Shown piece by piece: positions 58,845 through 64,000 of a stretch of DNA of 64,000 bases (position 1 is the first letter of the stretch; each line of letters begins with the position of its first letter). The notes beneath the pieces were generated by a model that had not been told where the DNA came from, did not search any database, and was given only the letters and a program-made list of their open reading frames with translations. Made by a program: the position numbers and the translations under genes. This DNA comes from Clitopilus passeckerianus (taxonomy: Eukaryota; Basidiomycota; Agaricomycetes; Agaricales; Entolomataceae). Where the stretch lies: positions 310,001-374,000 of the forward strand of contig CALYLX010000133.1 of assembly GCA_944990035.1 (NCBI GenBank), given 5' to 3'.

Positions 58845-60640
58845 GAGATGGGCTTGGAGGCAATATTCCGTTTGCGCCTGTTTGTCCTCTCTCAAGAGCT
58901 TTGCTCGAAACTTGCACGTCGTTTCCACGCTAGGAGTCAGTACTTCTCGACTTATCTTCTCCCAACCGGTGCATTGGTTCTTCTCTCTAGCGGCTATACT
59001 ACTCGGAATTTCAATCTCGATCGACTACCGCCAGTCCATGGCGCTGAAGATGAAAGTCGCAATTTCTCCAAACTCATCCGAAAAGGGCAAGAACAAGTAG
59101 CCTTGCAGGGAGGGTTGTAGGGATATGATGTAGAAGTCGACGAAGATACACCGCTGCTCTGACGATACAATTGGACCATGCACAAGAAGTTGTCGAGCCA
59201 ACTGGCCCACACCTGCCCTTCCCGGCGAATTTCTGGCCAGCCCTAAGTTATCTTAAACGAAGGAGAGGCATCCAAGCCCCTACTTGAAGGCGTGAAGCAT
59301 TGTTATCTGCTTCTCGCATGCTGGGAGAAATCTTCTTTTGTAGCTTCGCAGTGCCATCGTACGTATATCAATCTGCTCGCTGGATGCGTTATTGACCAAA
59401 ACTATGCACAGACACCATCATAAGCCTCGTGAAGAACACAACGAGTTGCAAGAACGACAGCATCGGTCCCAGAGCCGGCACGGAATACGAGGTATTGCTG
59501 CTCAGCGCTCATTGTTGAGGAGCATGAGAATGGTAAGCGTTGACTCGACCTGATCCAACAATATTGACTTACGACGGACTGGTGTTACAGGCATTCGCCG
59601 CCTTTGGAGCGAAGAATAACCAAGCAACTCAAATCGTGAAGTACACCGGAACTCGAAAAAGCGAGGAGGATTCTCAGGGGAGCTCGACTGCTGTTCTTGA
59701 CGCTCCAAGTCATGAAGGAACTTGAAATGCCATTCTCAACATCTTGAAAGGCAGCCATGGAGAGGAGATATACGTCGGAATCCTCAGTGATATCGCAGGA
59801 GACGAGATCATCTGTGAGTACGACCAAGCTACGTTATTCCCAACTCGATTATTGACACCGAAGTCATCCTCTAGATTCCGCAAGCGCAACAAGGCAACGC
59901 TACAGCATCAACTGTCACCCTCGGGAGCGTGCTACAGCTGCTCATAACGTCGCGATTCCTTGATGTGATGGAGTAGCTGTTCCAGGTGTTTGAGGCGAGC
60001 AGTGAGATCGGATGAAGACACGAGAGCGAGTTTGAGGAGTAGGACTGAGACTTTGGCGTTCTGGACGAAAGAACAGATTGTCGAGAAAGCAAAGAGAAGA
60101 GGCTAGTTGAGGAAGGTAGGACATTTTCTCTCCTGAGTCCCCGTTACCCCTGTGCTGAATGTCGGTTTCGGATAGGTTTTCACTCGCCGAGCTACATATG
60201 AATACAGTCGCCGGATAGCTTAATCGTGGCTTGCAACTAATACAGCCCAGGAGCATGCCCTTCAACGCATCAAGGTGTACCTTAAGCTTGGAGGGAACTC
60301 GCCATGAAGGCTCTCATACGTGTTACTCGTTCGCGCGGCGCCTCGTCCACAAAACTGCGCATTGGCCACCCGACCTAGGCCCGAAATATCGAGGAACACG
60401 TTATGGCAATGTTGACAACCACATCCCCATGTGGTGGTCTGGTCATTATTCGAAAACTATGAATCTCCGTATGTTACTTGTCTATTTGCTAGCTTATAGC
60501 TCGTACGCTGACCGCCAAGTCTCTTAGATTTCATGGCTCAAGATTCTTTGGCAACGCTCATATTCTAGCCCACCATTTCTCCGGCGCTGAGGAGGCAATT
60601 TGAGGACCTACCCCACGTTCCTACCCCTCCCACCATCGAC
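58845..60640 (+). pseudogene. Decayed gene B, copy 2
   Basis: Plus-strand blocks collinear with copy 1: LEAIFRLRLFVLSQELCSKL (58850), DRLPPVHGAEDESR (59020), IPQAQQGNATASTVTLGSVL (59875), followed in the same frame by LLITSRFLDVME and a TAG stop (59972-59974), then MWWSGHYSK (60430) and, after a typical intron, FHGSRFFGNAHILAHHFSG (60530-60590). The internal stop and the lost start indicate a pseudogene. Its 3' third, present in copy 1, is missing. The protein family is unknown. Confidence 0.45.
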
Positions 60641-61104
60641 CCGCCATGTGAAAGGTTGAGAAACACTCGCCGCCACCATTCCATTCTTCAACCACGCAGT
60701 CCGATTTCAGGGAGACTTCAACAAACCTTGACCTATTCCTCGCAGCATTTCATCCTTTTAACCAGTTCCTCCTTCGTCTCAACCACCCTTTTTTCAGTTT
60801 CATACTACTCATTCTTCACATCTGGGCTGCAGTCGGAATATACAATATGTATAATATAATGCAGAAGTTCCAAGCTCACCCATTCGACGAATTGCGTCCA
60901 TACGCGATGACACATGCCCCGAGATGGGGGGAAAAAATCGATTTGGCTTTGTTATCCCAGGCTTCTACTTCTTTCTGTGGTTGATGATACCCTTCTTGTA
61001 TTTCGGAGGTTGTGTTATCAAAAGGGAGTTCTGCAATTGGGTCAGCGGTGAGGTCGACGATCAAGAAAGGCGGCGAACGATCTGATCAACTCATATTGAC
61101 ATGA
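60641..61104. other. Region upstream of NACHT unit 3
   Basis: It matches the region before unit 2 in part (60740-60850). No gene is supported. Confidence 0.45.
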
Positions 61105-61190
61105 GGCTTGAGCTTGAAGCTTGGGCGCTTATCTGAGTACCTCAGCGTTTCTACCAACGAGCTTCTCGATTCCCTGCGCTGTTCACTACC
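61105..61190 (+). promoter_or_regulatory. Conserved leader of NACHT unit 3
   Basis: Counterpart of 48981-49068, with the TTGGGCGCTTATCTGAG and AACGAGCTTCTCG blocks before ATGCCCAAG. Conservation between two copies suggests a shared promoter and 5' leader, though recent duplication alone could explain it. Confidence 0.4.
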
Positions 61191-64000
61191 ATGCCCAAGC
61201 TTTCCCGTCACTTCCCTTTTGTCAAGGCGGGATCCAAAGATGACCAAGCCAGCAGATCCTCGACACCGTTTACGGGTACACCCTCATCAGAAAGGGCCCA
61301 GACTCCAATGAGTCGCTCTGAAACGCCTCTGCCGCAAAATGCACGTCAACGATCCATGGCAGATGTCTCAAGTTCCTCAAACAAACCAGTCTCTCGTCCA
61401 ATTCCTGGCCCTCATATTCACTCGACGTTCACGAAGAACCAGCTAGCCGCTAAGGGAGACATCAACATAAAAAACATAGTCAAGGTCAATCCGGATACGC
61501 CGACATTAGTAAGTATCCCATCCAGAATAACATTTCTTGGTATCGCTAACGGGGAGTAGGTCCGCCTGAAGGACCTTCTTAATCCAACCAGCGCAGCATA
61601 CGACTCTTACGAAGCCGACCAGCGATCCAAATGCTTCGAAAATACCCGCGTAGAGCTATTGAGCGATATCGATGAATGGTTCAGTGGGAGTAGCGATCAA
61701 CCACCGATATATGTGCTGGATGGAATAGCTGGCATAGGGAAATCCACAATTGCACAGACCGTGGCTGAGCGAGCTGCCCGACTGAGTATGCTCGGTGCCA
61801 GCTTCTTCTTCACGAGGAATGAGGTAGAACGAATGATTGCAAAACATTTCTTCCCTACCATCGCATATCACCTTGCTCGCTACAACGAAACCTTCGCTGG
61901 TCGGATTACTGAGGCAGTGGAACAGGACCCAGACGCCGCTCAGAAAGGTCTCCTGCAGCAACTCCAGCTTCTCATCCTCTCCCCGCTTCAGAGTCTCCTG
62001 ACTCGGAAGGAGCACCCCATTCTCATTGTTATTGACGCACTCGACGAATGCAAAGAGGACGACGCCGAATTACTCTTAACCTTGCTTGCCCAACATATCC
62101 GCCATCTGCCCCAACTCAGGATCCTTATTACAGCTCGCCCAGAACGGCATATTCGAGACATTCTACAGGAAAATCACAACCACCAACTCTTCCATCTGCA
62201 CGACATCGACGACTCGATTGTACACTCCGATATTCGCCTATACCTCTCTTTCACCTTGTCTACCGAACAAGTTCAGAAGGTTTTCCCTAAACGTCAACCT
62301 CCATGGCAACCTAGTAGAAATGACATGGACATGCTATGCGGCGTTGCTGGGAAGCTCTTCATCATCGCATCCACCGCAACGAAATTCATTCTTGATGATA
62401 AGGGCTTAGGACCAGATGTGCAGCTCGCATGCATCCTTGATGGCGTCTCAGCTGAAGACTTCTCCGGCTCAGAGCAAACAGACGTGATGGACAAATTCTA
62501 CATCCAGATCATTCGCGCCGCTATCCCAGCAGGCCCAACCAAACTGATCGACCATTGGATTGCTCGCTATCAAATGGTCATTGGAGCAATCATTGTGCTC
62601 CAAACGCCGTTACCTTGTCGGATTCTAGCCCAATTACTTCATGGGAACCCCCAAGTAACCCCCGCTTTTATCGAAGAAGCCCTAGTCCGGCTCCACTCTC
62701 TGGTTGCGCCTGGTGGTGCCGGTGAGGACCTCACATTTCGGGTGCATCACAAGTCATTCCCGGATTTCATCACAAACGAAGGTCGTATCAAACGTTCGAT
62801 GAGTCATTTGGAGACCGTGGACATGTTAAATCTCGTTCCTTCCTTGCTTATAGACACAGAAGAGCATCACCTGCGGCTGGCGAAGGCATGCTTCCGTGTA
62901 ATGGATCAGAACCTGAAGCAGAACATGGCCAACCTCTCTCCTGAGGAATGGTACAAAGACAAGGCGAACATCCCCCATCTCACACTGCAGCTTATTCCTG
63001 ATGAGCTCGGGTATGCTGTCACACATTGGTCGTCCCACCTACGCGCTGCAGGATCCATCGCTAATGGAGCTGAGCGTGACCTCATGAACTGGGCCACGGA
63101 ACACATCCTCACATGGCTGGAGGTGATGTGCATCCTAGATAGCATTGGGAAGACGTATGAAATATTGGAGAAGGCCCTGGAGACCATCGTGAGTAATGCC
63201 CTAGGACTTAGGCTGATTAGATTTATCACAGATTGCAAAATATTAACCAGCCATGTCACAGGAGGCTCATGCTGAAATCTGGGCAAAAGAGAGTAGGATC
63301 CAAGAGTTACTCTCTGACGCCAGTCGATTCGTGCTGCAAAGTGGAGAAATTCTTAAGTTGTCACCGATGCATATTTATTGGTCGGGCCTGCCATTTGTAC
63401 CTGGCAAATCAACAATATTTAGCACATACCGAGAAGCTATCAATGCAAGGGTTTTAGCTGGAAGTCAAGAACAGTGGGATTCTGCACTTCTTGCCATGAC
63501 AGGCCACTCAAACACAGTAAATGCTGTTGCATTCTCTCCCAATAGCTCAAGACTTGCATCGGCATCTTCTGACAACACAGTGCGGCTGTGGGATGGAAAG
63601 ACGGGAGTGCATATCACCACCCTTGAAGGCCATTCCAATCCAGTCAACGCTGTCGCATTCTCTCCCGATGGCTCAAGACTTGCATCGGCATCTTCTGACA
63701 ACACAGTGCGGCTGTGGGATGGAAAGACGGGGGTGCATATCACCACCCTTGAAGGCCATTCCAACTGGGTCTTGGCTGTCGCATTCTCTCCCGATGGCTC
63801 AAGACTTGCATCGGCATCAAGAGACAACACAGTGCGGCTGTGGGATGGAAAGACGGGGGTGCATATCACCACCCTTGAAGGCCATTCTGATTGGGTCTTG
63901 GCTGTCGCATTCTCCCCCAATGGCTCAAGACTTGCATCGGCATCTTCTGACAACACAGTGCGGCTGTGGGATGGAAAGACGGGAGTGCATATCACCACCC
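61191..64000 (+). CDS. NACHT-WD40 (NLR-like) protein, unit 3 (3' end outside window)
   Basis: Third direct paralog, cut by the window edge. Exons: 61191-61508, 61560-63188, 63262-64000 and beyond. The N-terminal exon is short (106 residues versus 185 and 212) because the middle Ser/Pro-rich part is missing. The end STFTKNQLAAKGDINIKN keeps the beta-prone segment. Walker A GIAGIGKST and Walker B LIVIDALDECKEDD are intact. The NACHT exon is eight codons longer than in units 1 and 2. Four WD40 units are visible from residue 730. No frameshift or stop is seen, so this copy is probably functional as far as the window shows. Confidence 0.88.
63502..64000 (+). repeat. WD40 repeat array of unit 3 (at least 4 x 126 bp, truncated by edge)
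   Basis: Units start at 63502, 63628, 63754 and 63880; the last lacks its final bases only because the window ends. Codon 23 reads S, S, R, S. The first and fourth units have N where D is usual in the SPDG turn. Confidence 0.93.

Overview
The window reads as nuclear DNA of a basidiomycete fungus, most likely an Agaricomycete. Nearly every gene is broken by many short (about 48-80 nt) introns with GTNNGT donors, lariat sites of CTAAC/CTGAC type and YAG acceptors. The gene content fits as well: a CBM1-bearing CE16-type GDSL esterase, wax-synthase-like MBOAT genes, a fungal Zn2Cys6 protein and NACHT-WD40 proteins. All exon coordinates were derived by hand from splice signals, reading phase and family conservation.

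Layout. 1-7 kb: the 3' part of a Bem2-like RasGEF/PH/RhoGAP gene, then the chaperonin gene CCT8 (both +). 7-12 kb: three tandem wax-synthase-like MBOAT paralogs (+) with one shared exon plan that includes a 28-nt microexon. 12.3-13.6 kb: a minus-strand protein with its Zn2Cys6 cluster at the extreme C-terminus. 13.6-16.6 kb: no supported gene. 16.6-19.1 kb: an F-box protein (+). 20.9-22.5 kb: a secreted CBM1-GDSL esterase whose reading frame needs a 2-nt microexon. 22.5-27.1 kb: no supported gene. 27-29 kb: TIM50 (+). 29.9-33.7 kb: phosphoinositide-specific phospholipase C (-). 34.3-36.1 kb: inositol-3-phosphate synthase INO1 (-). 36-39.6 kb: mostly empty, with a possible decayed gene and a 179-bp TA-flanked MITE.

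39.6 kb to the right edge: a cluster of three direct-repeat NACHT-WD40 (fungal NLR-like) genes. Two are complete and the third runs off the window. The spacers between them are co-duplicated and carry decaying copies of one minus-strand and one plus-strand gene. The WD40 arrays hold 7, 9 and at least 4 nearly identical 126-bp units, and the differences fall on a few codons. This is the pattern of concerted evolution plus diversification known for fungal allorecognition (HET-type) NLRs. It is the most interesting region of the window.

The left 36 kb is mainly conserved housekeeping genes: protein folding, mitochondrial import, Rho signalling, and inositol synthesis next to inositol-lipid signalling. 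The right 25 kb is a young, rapidly evolving accessory region.
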